NCBI RefSeq assembly: GCF_963678635.1
Contig: NC_087070.1
Coordinates: forward strand, 34,303,955 to 34,363,954
Origin: Symsagittifera roscoffensis
Taxonomy: Eukaryota; Xenacoelomorpha; Acoela; Convolutidae
Reading direction: 5' to 3'
DNA length: 60,000 nt
Position 1 is the stretch's first letter, and every line of letters starts with the position of its first letter. Under the pieces are notes generated by a model. It saw only the letters and a list, made by a program, of their open reading frames with translations. It did no database searches and had not been told where the DNA came from. Shown piece after piece: positions 1 to 12,796 of this stretch. The position numbers and the translations under genes are program-made.

Positions 1-251
1 AAAAGTCGAAAAAATCACAACCTCACTTCTAATCAAAATGACAAGAGGCGCAGAAATTGTTGCGAAAATTACAGCTTACAATTTCGGCAGAGCTCAAAAA
101 TTACCCGAATAAATTCGAAATTATTTTTCAAAAAGTCTCCCCTTTTTTCAAAAAATTCCTGTGCACGCCACTGGTTCCTTCGATTAAAGTGAACACCAAA
201 CCAAGTTCAGAAAAAGTTCTTGAATGGAATAAGGCGCAATACACTGCCATT

Positions 252-649
252 CAGGGGCGGATCTAGGATTTTCTCGAGGGGGAGGCCGATTTCCAAAAAA
301 AAAAAAAAATTTGTCGACCTTTTTTTTAGTCGACCAAATTGACTTTTCGAGCTCTCCCAAAGTGCTAAAAAAAAGACCCTGGTTGGGCCAAATTTTCTGC
401 GCCGCAGGCAAAATTTTGAAAAAAGCAGGCAAAAGAAAGCGTTTTTGACTAAATTGCGTTTTTCCGGCGCGCGCTCCCCCCTCAAAATTAGTATATATTG
501 GGGCCCGAGGAGTTTTTAGAAAAATCTAGGGGTCCGTCAGCCAAAAATGGTATCTTAAAATTTTCAAAGGGGGGACCCTTTGGGTCGGCAGGGGGTCGAA
601 TCTCTTAGGAGAAAAGGAGCGTCCCCCCGACCCCCCAAATCCGCCCCTG
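252..649. mobile_element. Nonautonomous hAT-like MITE, copy 1
   Basis: A 398-bp element starts CAGGGGCGGATCTAGG and ends AAATCCGCCCCTG, so the ends form a short terminal inverted repeat. It has no coding capacity. It is flanked by ctgccatt (244-251) and atgccatt (650-657), which agree at 7 of 8 positions. An 8-bp target duplication with CAGGGGCGGAT-type ends fits nonautonomous hAT-superfamily elements; the superfamily is inferred, while the ends and the duplication are seen. The interior has G and C runs and a GTCGACC motif, which recur in the related elements at 10580, 17585, 40080 and 40734. Confidence 0.7.
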
Positions 650-1010
650 ATGCCATTTTTCATTTTCCTAAAATAAATTGCCAGTGTACTTCACGTAATC
701 TGATCTTTGAGCTTACAGTTCCAATATTTTTTTTTGCTGAGAGTATTTTTCCTTAGTGTGTAATGTCAGAAAAATTTAATTAAGTCGTACAAATCAGGGC
801 GGTGATTCTAGAATTGAATCTAATTTTACAACTAAATTCTAATTTGATAGAAGCCGTTCAATTTATTCAAAATGGCTGTCACCTTTCAAACACGAATGCA
901 ATAAGTCTCTTGCTTTTGTTTGTAGGATTAAGTCGAACAGGACATAAAAATAGGAAAGCAACGAAAAATCACCAGTTTTTTATTGCTCATTTTTATGTGC
1001 GTTTCATTTG
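295..1010 (+). repeat. Segmental repeat, copy A (partner at 40080-40733)
   Basis: From the GTCGACC motif inside the MITE through about 360 bp of its right flank, this sequence is repeated in the same orientation at 40080-40733. The copies share long identical runs, for example around the MITE end, the target-site flank and the stretch beginning aaattgccagtgtacttcac, and differ by scattered substitutions and small indels. Because unique-looking flank was copied with the MITE, this is either duplication of a genomic segment or part of a larger interspersed element. Small ORFs within it (802-1077) are not conserved in frame at their 3' ends and are not genes. Confidence 0.75.
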
Positions 1011-2383
1011 GCGTGGAATTTATGTCTCCAATTTATACTTTTTAATTTACAAATGTCGTTTTACTGTAGAAAGATGAGAAGCAATGTAGTCGAAAACAAT
1101 AAAATTCAGCGGCGGAGACGACATATTTGCAGCAGCAATATTGATCAATTGACCCACTAAGGATGAAAACAATTCGAATACAAAACAATGCTATTCTGTT
1201 CTGGGCTCCGTTTGATGCAGCAAACAACGCTAAAATGGTAAGTCCCTCACTAATACCAATCACTTCTGTTCACCTTTAAAAAAAGATTTCAGTCACTTTT
1301 TAGACATAAGACTCATTTCAAATACTTCATCGTAAAGCAGTTTTCAGATAAATTTATGAAGAGAAAAATCTTACGCAAAGATTGAGATAAAGTGATGAAA
1401 AATGGACATTATGTCAAAATAGATACAAATATTGAGTAGAATACAGAAGAAATTTTCAATCGGATTTGCCCAATTTGAAAGGTCAAACCGTGCAATTATT
1501 TCATATTTGGTCAAAAAATAATAATGTTATTTTTGGGCGGGCGTTCAACACGAACCGCCAAATGTACAAATCGCCGAATTGCAAGCCAAAGTTATTTCAG
1601 AAGTAAGTAACATAATTGCATAACAGTCGCGTCAACTTTTTGAAAGCCTGCCAACTGAGAGTAGCACTCATCGCGATCTTTAGAGCCAGTTATCGCTTTA
1701 AAGCGGCCACACGGCTTTGAAGCGGCACTAATCGGCCACCTTAAGCTGTGGGCAACAAGACAAAACTTTACAGATTTAGAACCACTAATCACATTTTTGG
1801 CTCGCTGCATTGTTAATCTTGCCTTCGCTTGTTGGCGCCTTGGCTTGTTGACCGAGGATGTGAAAGTTGCGCACACTTCCAAGTTTCAAACTTTGCATCA
1901 CAAATGTAAGCATTAATTTAATGTAGGCGTAACTATGAAAAAACTTTCGACATATTGTCTCAGAATTTCAGAACTACATCTCGAATCTTGCGTGAAGTTT
2001 TTTTCTTTGGTCTAAAGCTAACTTGTAGCTTCTAAGAGGTTTTTTGAAAGTATCTGAAATCAATTTATGTACTAAGATCCTTTTTTAAATTTGAAAAGTT
2101 TTGAATTAGATTAAAATGCCGAAAATGCAATGCTGATCTGTCTCAGGGCTTAAATTCAAGACAATTTATAATTCAGTTATTGAAGTTTTCGGTTTTTCCT
2201 TGATTGTTTGAAGAAAATTTTTTTGACTGATATATAAATTTGAAAAAATGAGCCAAAATTAGTGACGAAATCTCTAACTTAGAAAATCCTGATTTAGATT
2301 TTTATTTCTCATTGCGAGTAACTGCAAAATCTTTTAAGACATTTCTGTTCATGCCTTTCCTTAGATTTTTTTTTGGATTTGAG
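1011..2383. other. Noncoding sequence, no supported gene
   Basis: AT-rich sequence with short ORFs only. A GTAAGT core occurs at 1238 after an open stretch from an ATG at 1163, and another at 1603, but neither could be joined to a convincing partner exon. No tRNA, rRNA or transposon ends were recognised. Confidence 0.5.
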
Positions 2384-2583
2384 NNNNNNNNNNNNNNNNN
2401 NNNNNNNNNNNNNNNNNNNNNNNNNNNNNNNNNNNNNNNNNNNNNNNNNNNNNNNNNNNNNNNNNNNNNNNNNNNNNNNNNNNNNNNNNNNNNNNNNNNN
2501 NNNNNNNNNNNNNNNNNNNNNNNNNNNNNNNNNNNNNNNNNNNNNNNNNNNNNNNNNNNNNNNNNNNNNNNNNNNNNNNNNNN
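2384..2583. other. Assembly gap of exactly 200 N
   Basis: An unbroken run of 200 N separates flanking AT-rich sequence. The round number suggests a fixed-size scaffolding placeholder rather than a measured gap, so the true distance between 2383 and 2584 is unknown. ORFs drawn across it are meaningless. Confidence 0.98.
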
Positions 2584-5500
2584 GGTAAGTAATGTTCAAG
2601 GAAAGTAATGTTTGAGGTTGATTGGACAAAACAGAAGCGGATCTAAGATTTTGTGAGTGGTGGGTTTTCAAAAAGAAAGTTCTACCTAGGCGTTCAGGAC
2701 TGATTTCACTTGCATTTTACCACTCTGTTACAAAGTTTAAGAATGAAATGGATCTGGTCTGTATATATTAAAAAATGCAGTACGGTTTGGTTTAAATTGA
2801 AAATTAGATAAGGAAATTACCGACTTATTTGAATTTAAGGTTTTTAAAAGCATTGGTCAGTTCATTGTGATTTTAGGCGTTTTCTTAGTACTAGTGCCTT
2901 CAGCGCCTCCGAACTAGAAAATCAAATCCAAGCCTTTAAAACTATGTCATATTTTCGGGTATTTGATGTTAATTTTTGTACAGAAATGACAGAAGTCAAA
3001 AAAACTTTTTTTTGTCGAAATTTTTTTTCTCAAAGCCTCTATTATTGTCAACTAAAACTTCATATGTTGCTCATCTAACAACGCGATTTTGTAATCATTT
3101 TGTACGTCTTGTTTTAATCATTATTGAAATTATTTCTGAGCCAAATCAAACAGCCGCTCGGGCTATGCGTTGAAATGAACTGACAAGTAGCGTGCATTGA
3201 TAATCCCAAATTGGCCAAAATGTCAATTTTTGATCACTGACATCAAAAATTATATCGCAAAATATCTAAGCTTTTCATTTCAGTTCATCAATATCTTTTT
3301 ACGATGAAAAGTTTTTGTTACAAATTGCTTGCCAAAATCTCACAAATTTGTGCGAAGAACAAAAAACTCGCTATATTCGATCGAAAACAAAAAAAATAGA
3401 AAAATCGTACATTGTCACTCTGTAATCAGAATTATGCTTTAATCGAATTATGCTATATCGAAATGAATTAGATTAAAGTGAAAAACCTCGAAAGATTATA
3501 TGAAGGATGTCCGCCAAAAATATTAAAAAAATAAAATGAAAAAAAAAAGTCGCAACAAAACACATATTCTAACAAAAAACAAATAGCTGAATTGAAAATG
3601 AGCAACAAATCGCAAAGTTTGAAAAATATTTTACAAGATAAGAATTTAAGGCCACCGGCTCCTAAATTTGCTTGAAGTCCTACCCTCTGCTGGCAACACA
3701 CCACGTTGTTGCGACTGCGGTGGTGAGTGTGAACTTTTGTTTCATGCGAGTTGTCTTCTATTGCGAGAGGTCTTTTGTTGCGAGCTGTCGTATTACGAAA
3801 AAACTTATAAACTTTATAATATTACAATATACTGAGAAAGTCAACAAAAGTTAAAAATAAAACTGTTCTCCATTTTTATTGTTTGTTTAAGCAAACAACG
3901 AGTGACCTAAATAGTTTTGGAACAGTGAAACAAGCGCCGATATAAGATCACCCACTAAAAAAAACACTACTCTTGTGATTGGTTGGTTCAAAAATTTTCC
4001 TCGGCAGTCTGACAATTTCCGAGAAATGTTTGCAATTTTTTGAATTTTGAGGCGTTTTCTCAATTTGTCAAAAAAATGAGTGGAAAGTTTTGCTAAATTT
4101 AGAACAAAGTTTTCAGTAAATTATATATTCAAACTAGGCAACTCAGAATAAAGTTGCAAATTTTCAGAAAACTACTTTTGAAATTGCTGTATTTTGTTAG
4201 TTTCCAGATTATATGCAAATCAAGGACTTTTGTCTCAGCAGATTCTTAATTAAGAAACATTGAAATCAAAAAAGATCAAGTTGGATGATTCCACAATATG
4301 CTTTCCGTTCAGACCATTGAAAATGGGAAGAAACTTAGTATTCGGGTCTTTTATTTTTTTTTCTTCTTTTTTCTTGTTTACCAGTCAAAATAAGGTGCCT
4401 TAAATAATCATTGGAATGCGTCGACTGATATATTAAATTGATGCATTTTCAGTCAATATTTCTCAATTTTGAAAATTGTGTTTTTAAGTTTTTAACGCAA
4501 TTTTGAGAATCAAAAAGCTCAAAAATTCAAAAAATTACTGTAAAAAAATTTCGAGTTTTTTTTTTGTTGTTTTAGTCTTTTTGCTTCACAAACTGTTTTT
4601 CAGTTTGCCTATTTTAGTATGACAGTCGAATATGTCTAAACTCTTAGATCCTTCTATCAAACCACGCAGAAAATATGAGACTTATTTGAAATTTTATTAT
4701 TTTCTGTATTCTGTAAGACTATGGTCGGATTATTGTGTGGTACTTGTATAGTAACCGGCAATCCTTTTTTATATCTACAAATATTCACTAATTAAAAATC
4801 AAAAACGGTTAAAAAATCTTTTGAAGAAATTTTTTTCTCATGCTATTTGAAGAGCACTAAAGTAATGCCTGCTCAATTCGTAATTCATAGACTTTTATGG
4901 TAAGTCTTCTTTCTGATGAGAGATCTGTATTTTGTTGATATATTCGTAGTCACACAAAATAGGAATAAAATCAAATAAATTGGCTTTATTTGTCTTGTTT
5001 CTTGACGGCCGCGCATGTTTTGAGGAGCAGGCGTACATTTGTTTTAAGCGATGTGTGTTTTTCAGTACCTTAATTCCACCCGGCATTTAAACCCACACAA
5101 AACGATGTATTAAAGCTGCTGTATGCAATTGTTGCCCCGTCTTCGTACCGCTAGTAGGACGCATATTGGCACAAGCGGAACCCTTCAATAGAAAACATCC
5201 ACGCCTAAAAGGGCTGGATAAGAATAAAAGTAGGGGATAATGCTGCCATAGTACAAACACTCCTTTTTCAACTGCCGTTCAGCCGTTCACTCGACCGAAC
5301 ACTCGCCTTTGACACGCATGCTGAACTTAAGGTCATTTAAGAGTTGTCATTACATAAACAACCATCGAAGCTGGCTTCTGTCGTGTTAGTTCATGAAATA
5401 AATAAAGATTAATTATAATTTTAAAAATTATTGCTTTTCTAGTAAATTCGTCAAAAAATGTGGCATTTGACAACATGAAAATGCATTTGCCAATTAATTT

Positions 5501-6438
5501 TTTGGTAATTTATGAAACTTAAGTAAAAATTTTTCGGTGTGTTGACCCTTTGAATAGACTGAAAGACGCTTTGCTCTAAATTGTTATTACCTATAAGCCT
5601 TCAACCTTTTTTATCTTGTTCACGCCGCACGCACAAAAAGCAGAAGCATCTTTTTTCAATATACTCTAAAAAAATTTTTTTAAAAAACTGATTTTTTTTT
5701 GTTCTGGTGGTGCGTTCTTTCCTTAGTTGGTATTGGTGGTTGGTATTTATTTTCCCTAAAATTTTCTCTCTTCCGTTTTAACATGAAATGCATAGCATTA
5801 TCTAGCAAAATGAATACCTTTTACTCCGCGCTCTGTATAGTAGTCGACTGATTATACGAGGAGCATATTTTTTTCTTTCCACTCTTTTCCCGTGGAAAAT
5901 AAGCAACATAAGGCGGAATAGAAATAATAATAAAATCTCATTTTCGAATTTATTGTTCCGACTTTTTTCTATATTATATAAACTGGCTCCGTGCAGGTGG
6001 GTCCTTGTATATGCTTCTCTCTCCTTGATCAATTATTTGGTAGGTGCAGAAACATTTCACTTTTTTACCGGCCCTTTATCTTCCGACCAATTCAATCATG
6101 ATTGGGGGTCGAAAACCCTTAAGGGAAGCAGATCCTCATCTCTTTTTGAAGACAAACTCTTTGAAATGCCTTTAAAGGCTGTCGCGCGAAACAACAAAAT
6201 CCTTTAAACCATTTGGAAATTAACTGATTTATTTCTGATATTTGATTTCGAGCACTTCAAAAAACTACCGAAAGAACAAATGGCCAGAAATTTACCGATT
6301 TGTTTTTATAAACTCAAATCCAATTAAAAGTCGAAATTGATTTTTCAAATCATCAAAACAATTCGAAAACTCATAAGAACCCAAAAGTATTGAAAACTGA
6401 GTATTGATGATTGAAGCATGAATCGATTTTATTTTTAG
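2584..6438. other. Upstream noncoding region of the main gene
   Basis: No convincing coding exon is seen. The stretch 5090-5410 is less AT-rich than its surroundings and could hold an untranslated first exon or regulatory sequence. A TATATAA-like string lies at about 5975, and GT donors follow at 3721 (GGTGAGT) and near 5996 (CAGGTGGGT). Their role is unproven. The gene's promoter and any 5' exons should lie here or beyond the window, because E1 begins at an acceptor rather than at an obvious transcription start. Confidence 0.4.
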
Positions 6439-6488
6439 TCGGTCCAAACTGCGATTACTCGTCTGTCGGCTTCGGCTGTCGGAAAACT

Positions 6489-9400
6489 ATGTCTTACGTG
6501 CCTCTCTCGGCCAATTCATTCTCGGGTCTTTTTTCACCTGATACAAACAACCCTGCAAACCCAAATTTAATTCATCAGCAACAAACAAACCAGTTACGAA
6601 ATCAACAACAACAACAACAACAACCGCAACCATCTCATTTTTCGGCAAGGCTTGCGAACACTTTTGGCACGTTTAATGCTTTCCAGCCGACATTTGAAAA
6701 GTTTACAAATCTGCCTGCAAAAAATGTATTCACCCGAACTTCGAACCCACAAGTTTCTAACCGAAATGCTTCTGTTTTAAGTTCAAATTCGCCCTCGCAA
6801 CAAAGCCCCGCCGCAAACTTTTACCGTTATAACACAAATTTCAACACTAATACTCTCTCAGGCGTTCAAACTTCGGCCAATTTTTCGCTGCCTCAGCAAA
6901 TCCGACTGCCAGTCTCAGATTCTCCAAACTACATCCAACTTGCAGCCGAAAAAGTTGCGTCTTTTCTCAACGCCGAAGCACCGTCAACTTTCCGAAACCC
7001 GTTCTCGGCTAACCTCTTTGGCTCGGCTCCTGCAAGTTCCGGCATCCAACGCAGTGTGTGGTCACGAACAACCGGTAACTTATCTGGCACTCCGGGTGGT
7101 TCCGGCGAGCATCCGGGAAAAGTCACACCCTCAATGTCAATGGGATTGACCAATCAGCAACTTCGAGAAATGCAAAGTGCACAAACGTTTGGACAACCGA
7201 GTCACGCGCCTGTAACGCAGGCGAATCCAGCTATCTATTACCATCCAAATATGGTACCTCAAGGAAACCTAACGCACACGGGTAACTTGAACCCCCAAAT
7301 ACAGCTTACCCAGCCGATTCCGCAGGCTAACAGAGGCCATTTGGACTCGACGGGTTCAATTTTTGTCGGAATGCCTCCGGGTCAACAAAGTTTACAGCAG
7401 GGAAACTCAAGTGCTTTGAACCAATTTGCCCGCAAACCGACTCACAATATCCTTACTCCTCAAGGTACCCAATTCACAACTCAACTTGGAAACATGGCCA
7501 ACCCAGGCACCTATGGAACCCAACAGCAAATCGGAGGCTATCCTGGAACCATTCAGGTTGGAACCACGCCAGCTCAACTAGAAGCAGAACAGAGGTTCAG
7601 AAGAAGTCAACAACAACAAGTACAAACGTCAAAGTTAAACCCCACCCCCTATTTAGGCTTGAACACAAATTCAAACATTGCAAACGTTCCTCAGTTGGGG
7701 GGAAATGGGCTGAGCGGAAGTTATCAGTCAGTTTTTTCGGACTCCCAGTTAAACCAAACGTTCCAGCCTTTTCAGAACCCAGTTCAGGGCTCAATTTTGA
7801 ACCCCTCAGATGCTCTGGGAACCCTCCAACGTCAGAATCCGATGTATCTTTCTATGGACGGTGGTCTGAACTTGATAAATGAGCAGAAAAACAATGAGCT
7901 TCAAATGCAGCAGCAGAACATATTGTCAGCAATTGAGCGAAGTAGAGGCTTAGATCGTCTGTCGGTGGAACAACTGTATAATCAGCAGAGGTCTCGAAGT
8001 CTGGATCAATCTGAACCCCTTGTCCCCTCTCCAAGTCTGGCAGGAACTGTTCCAGCAGCTCCCACATTACAGGCTACCTCTAGTTTGTCTCTTCAAAATA
8101 GTCAAATCAATTCCACCTCACGATTTCCTCAATTTCCAGTAGATTTGGCGCATCGGTTGCATGCACAACACGCTACAGGCTACCAAGTACCTGCGGAGTT
8201 CTCAAAAAGATCGTCTCTCGATTCCGGGTTCCGCTCTCTGGATCCCCAGTTGATAAAAAGCGGACTAGATCAATCGGTGCCGCAGAAATCAGTTTCATTC
8301 AACGTCAATCAAAATTCAACACCTACACATTCGAGTGTTCAAGCGTCACTTACAAAACTTTCAGAACTTTTTCCAGATTGTGCGGAATGTCGTCGACTCG
8401 AGGAAAACCGACGTCTGTTCCGAACGAGTCTCAAACTTCGCTCAAACCCGTCGGAAAGCTGGTCGGACTATATGAAAGAAAATGACCGTTTTATTAGCTC
8501 ACAGGACGAAGACAGTTTGCGAAAGCTGGCGAAAATGGTAAGTGCAACGTTCTCCGGAGATTCTGACAGCGCCGACTCCGAAGGTCGTTTCACCCGAGGT
8601 TACGCTACCTCAGCTTCGGACTACCCATATACCTCCCGATACCCATCTGAAAACGCAAACAAACTTGGTCACGGGTTCGGATCGGCCCGATCACTGCCAT
8701 CGGCTTATGTCGATCAACTTGAATCGAGCCTGGTTCGAGGCGCTTTGGACTCACCTGGATCCCTGCGGTCACGAAAGACCTCGTCACTATCGGAAGTGGA
8801 CATGCAACGTCGCTTGGACCTAGAAAGGGACCTTTTGCGACCTTCTAGAAGCCGCGCTCCTTCTCAAGATTACTTGGCTAATACGGAGTACGCTAAGGCT
8901 GCCGCGTATGCCGCAGAACTCAACCAGAAGCTTGGCGCTTTCACAGCCGAAATGGAGAACTTATCCCTTGATAGAAGTAAGTTACGAGGAAGATCCAGGG
9001 ATCGTAAATCGAACGAAAAAGATCGAAGAATGTCGTCTCGCGACAATACACTTCGGGAAAGATCAAAGTCAAGAACACTTGAAGATTCAGCGGCAGCTGC
9101 ACAAAGATTAAGAAGTGCGTCCCCCGAACATGCTAAAATGAGCAGAAGGCTTGACCGAATAGGGAAAAGTGCTCGAGATTATTCACCAGTCGGAATTGCA
9201 GCAACAAATTATGGCGACAGCTACATCGGCGATGGCTTCAGCAGCATTCAGAGAGCTCGCAACCGAAGCTCGTCCAAAACCCGGGTAGCTCACGACGAAG
9301 TTTCTGAAAATTATCCGACACCTCGAAGACGTCTCGGATCGAACAAAGATCGTGGAACATTCCCTGACGAAGAACTTCTTCGTAAGAAGCCGACTCGCGA

Positions 9401-10534
9401 CCGAAATCGCGAATCACGTCGGGGATCATTTTACGAGTCAAGGCCTCACGACAGAAGATTTGGCGTGCGAGATGCGTGCGAGTCTAGCAGCTCCTCAATC
9501 GACCGACTCTCCAGTCCAGATAGAAGAAACCGAAAGTCTGGCACTTATTTGCCAGGTCAAAGTTACGACTCGCAACGTGTAGGATCACGTGACAGGTCGT
9601 CGTACCGGGATCGTGACCGGCTCTATGAACGAACACTTGAACTGGACAAGAGTAGACGACTACCTGAAGTGCCCGGAAACAATAATTATTCAAACGAGTC
9701 CGGATACTCGTCGCAAAGTCAGCGTGCAACTCGTGACGATAACGAAAGAAATGCTCGCAACAACTCCAGTAACCACCGAGACTCCACAACTATGTTTAAA
9801 CATTCCAACCAAGCCACTTCGCGAGACAATCGCAGTGGTTATTTGGCTGAAAATGACTACCATTATCAGAATTCCGGAAACTACCACAATGGTAACCCTC
9901 AATTTAATGCTGGAACTCATAATAACTATCACCAAAATAGTCAAAGTCAGTATTCGAATCAATATCAGCAAGGAAGTTATGGAGGAGGAAATTATTCACA
10001 AGATACCGGCAACATGCCAGCCCAAAGTTATGGCTATAACGCGAACTCCAGTGAACCGTATAACAGGCAAAATAACGGAACCAATTACACCAACATGCAT
10101 GTAAACAATAACATAAACAGCAGCAACAATAGTTCCGGTTACAACAACAATCAGAATCAGAGCTACCAGCAGCATTTACAAGCTGGTAATAGCAGCAACA
10201 CTGGGAATAATCAGTTTATGAACCAGCAACAACGAAGCGCCACGCCTCAAAATTACTACCCGGCGGTTAATCATAATAACTCGAGCAACACCTTTAACAA
10301 CAATAACAATAACAACAACAACAACATGAACAACAACAACATAAACAACCAAAGTGGGAATGTAGGGGGAGTGATGGCTTCTGTTCCTGGAGGAAACAAT
10401 ATGATGGGGGGAGCTGTAAGCATGCAAAATAACCAAATGCTGAACCAAAACAACAGCAGTATGAACAACAGCAATACTGGTCACGTGATGGGAGGGGGAG
10501 GTGTGAACAACCAGGGGGGACAGATGGGTGCGAG
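6489..10534 (+). CDS. Main gene, exon E1: large low-complexity protein (unrecognised)
   Basis: A single 4-kb open stretch encodes about 1,349 residues. The acceptor atttttag (6431-6438) puts the exon start at 6439; the first ATG after it is at 6489 (protein begins MSYVPLSANSF). The ATG at 6411 lies in the probable intron. The frame is also open between 6439 and 6489, so coding could begin in an upstream exon. Numbered from 6489, residues 1-620 are Gln/Asn/Ser/Pro-rich with a Gln run near 40. About 627-683 is charged and helical, beginning with a Cys-x-x-Cys pair (DCAECRR). About 800-835 is an Ala/Leu/Glu helix, and 834-1090 is Arg/Ser/Asp-rich with RSRDR and SRDR motifs. About 1090-1349 is Asn/Gln/Gly/Tyr/Ser-rich and prion-like. 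The exon ends at GAG|GTAAGA, leaving AG of a split codon. I recognise no family. RNA-protein condensate or scaffold roles are conceivable from composition only. Confidence 0.82.
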
Positions 10535-10579
10535 GTAAGACGTGTAAGTGATGCTCTTTTCATGTTTCTTACCACTTAT

Positions 10580-10979
10580 CAGGGGCGGATTTAAGGAGGG
10601 GGCTTTAGGGATTCGATACCTTCATTATCCAAAGCGTTCAATCGTTGGTACTTTTTTGCGCCATCCATTTTCTGCCAGCCAACCCCAAAGTTATCTAAAA
10701 TTGCCAAAATATTAAGTTACTAATTTTTGAGGTAAGCCGCGGGCCGAAAAACAGCAAATGCTTTTGTCACAACTTTCTGAAAAGTACCCAAATATGGTAC
10801 CCAATTTTGGCCTGTTTTTTTTTGCAAATTTTTTGCTTGCCGCGCACAAACTCTAGCCAAAAGAGTGCTCAATGGTGTTTTAAAAGAGGTCTGAAAATTA
10901 ATTTGGTCGGCCTGAAAAACTGTTTTAAAAAATTGAAAAACCGCCCCCACCCCTCCAAAAAATCCTAGATCCGCCCGAA
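10580..10979. mobile_element. hAT-like MITE, copy 2, with perfect 8-bp target duplication
   Basis: The element begins CAGGGGCGGATTTAAGG and ends AATCCTAGATCCGCCCGAA. It is 400 bp long, close to copy 1 at 252-649. The octamer CCACTTAT is present on both sides (10572-10579 and 10980-10987), a clean target-site duplication. No transposase is encoded. The last three bases (GAA, where CTG is expected) have drifted. Its right part, with one target duplication, is repeated at 12797-12914 as the first part of the downstream tandem copy. Confidence 0.8.
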
Positions 10980-12796
10980 CCACTTATTGCACAGCTTGGC
11001 ACGTGTCACTTATAACACTAAATTATTTGCAGTACGAACATCATTGAGTGTTTTGACAATTCGAAAAGTGAAAACCTTTAATTTTTTTTACTTCAGAAAA
11101 TTCCAGTCTGATTTGACAACAACGGTCAAAACGAACAAAACTTGACTTTTACAACAAGTTTTTCTCACGTATGGGTAAATTTAGACATAAAATTCTTTTA
11201 TATAAAACTTGCTTAGAATGTCAGTTAACAAAAAATGATAAAACGATAGAGTTTGAAATCCGTATTCAACTGTTTTTCTTTCGGTATAATCCCAACACTG
11301 ATTTAGAGGTCAGAGTAAGGCAGACAGAATTAGTCACTGATTGACAGGCAGGCACCATTAGTCACTGATTGACAACATTTTCCAGGGCTTATGTCAAACT
11401 TTTACGAATTGTAACAACAACTAAAATGATTATTATCCAATCCTCACACATTAAATCTATTTCTGTAAGTTGGAATTATGGGTTTCATTTGGTGCATTTG
11501 GTGAAAAATTCGAACCAAAAAAAGATCATTTTTGACTTTTTAGTCAGTCATAAAACTCGTGCCAATTTTGCGCCAATTTTGAAAAATTAGTGCAATATTT
11601 GAAACACTAGCGCAAAACTTTTCCTTGAACAATCGACCGAAACGGATAAAAAATCGCAAATACGCATGAAATTTTTTTTCGGCTCTTTTCCAGTTCCCCC
11701 CTTTCAAAATACCGAGTTTTATTCTTGTTTTACGTGTTATTACGGCTAAACGCGTGATGTTACGCTGTAAAGTATGAAGAACAAATCTGTTCAGAATTGT
11801 CAATTTGTTCACCATGCCAAATTTCATTGCATTATGACAATGTTAAAAAGACTTTTCAAAATTGAATTTGAAAGGGGGGGGGGGAAACTGGAAAAGAGCC
11901 TTTTTTTCAAATTATGTGTTTTTTTTTCACATGTGTTTCATACCAGATAAGCAACATTTTACATTGCATCTCGAAGTTTGTTCACCTCCTCGGCACTGTG
12001 ATTCGGGTTTTTTGCGTTAAGTTTATTTTTCCAGTTTAAATTCGCACTGCATTCTACCACCCGGGGATGACCAAAAATACTAGTCATACAATTTCCATAT
12101 ATGGAAAAATGCTAGTCATACACTTTCCATACAGTTCCATACTTACAGAAAATTGCATGAAAGGTCTATGATTAGTATTTTTTCATATATGGAAATTGTA
12201 TGACTAGCATTTTTCCATAAACCAAAAATATTGATTTTTTACATTTTAATTTCTCAAAATTTTTTGGTTGCGTTCGTAACCGAACACAAATGAGATAAAC
12301 CTAGATTACTCAAACGTACTAACCAACGGTTTGGCCGTCTTGCATTAAAAATGCATTGGAAACAGCCTGATATGTGTTTCTTCTCTCTCAGATAAATAAT
12401 ATAACGAAAGTAATGAACTTTTAAATTTTGGCAATAATTTTCAAAGATGATTATTTCTAAAATTTGAATTTTTAAATTACCAGACATTGATCAAGGCATA
12501 CAAAAACATGTCATACAAAAGAAAGAGGAGTTTTCAGCGTTTTTGAAAAAAGTTATGAAGAGAAAATGAAAAAAATCCAATAATAGTATAACCAGGACTA
12601 CGTTATACACACAAAAAATTAAATTTTGCGTGCAAAATTTTTTTTCAAAAAATGTTTGTTTGAATACGAAAATCAGTTTGCGGTTGAAAAAAAAATTTTT
12701 GGAGGCAATTTCAAAAATACTAGTCATACAATTTCCATATATGGAAATTGTATGACTAAAGTTTTTTTTTCAGAAAACAAAAATAAAAATAGAAAA
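10870..12796 (+). repeat. 1.9-kb tandem duplication, unit A
   Basis: This 1,927-bp unit starts at caatggtgttttaaaag inside the MITE and is repeated head-to-tail at 12797-14697. Corresponding positions lie 1,927 bp apart at the left and 1,907-1,908 bp apart further right, because unit B lacks about 19 bp near 13170. Otherwise the copies are nearly identical. The short ORFs inside are noncoding: one at 11540-11827 is truncated and frame-altered in unit B. The unit contains several copies of a TAGTCATACAATTTCCATA palindromic motif. Confidence 0.9.
12721..12758. repeat. Perfect 38-bp palindrome
   Basis: The left half reads TAGTCATACAATTTCCATA and the right half is its exact reverse complement with no loop, so it can form a 19-bp cruciform or hairpin. 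Partial versions of the same motif occur at about 12080-12125 and 12175-12225. It sits at the 3' end of unit A. Confidence 0.9.

Noticed and set aside
1163-1237. 25-codon open stretch from an ATG ending at AAAATG|GTAAGT, a possible first coding exon
   Set aside because: No partner exon with matching phase was found: joining it directly to 6439 puts E1 in the wrong frame.
2309-2671. ORFs spanning the N gap
   Set aside because: They are open only because the N bases cannot encode a stop.
5953-6207. 84-codon ORF upstream of E1
   Set aside because: It has no recognisable domain or signal peptide, is not in a supported splice relation to E1, and contains internal donor-like sites.
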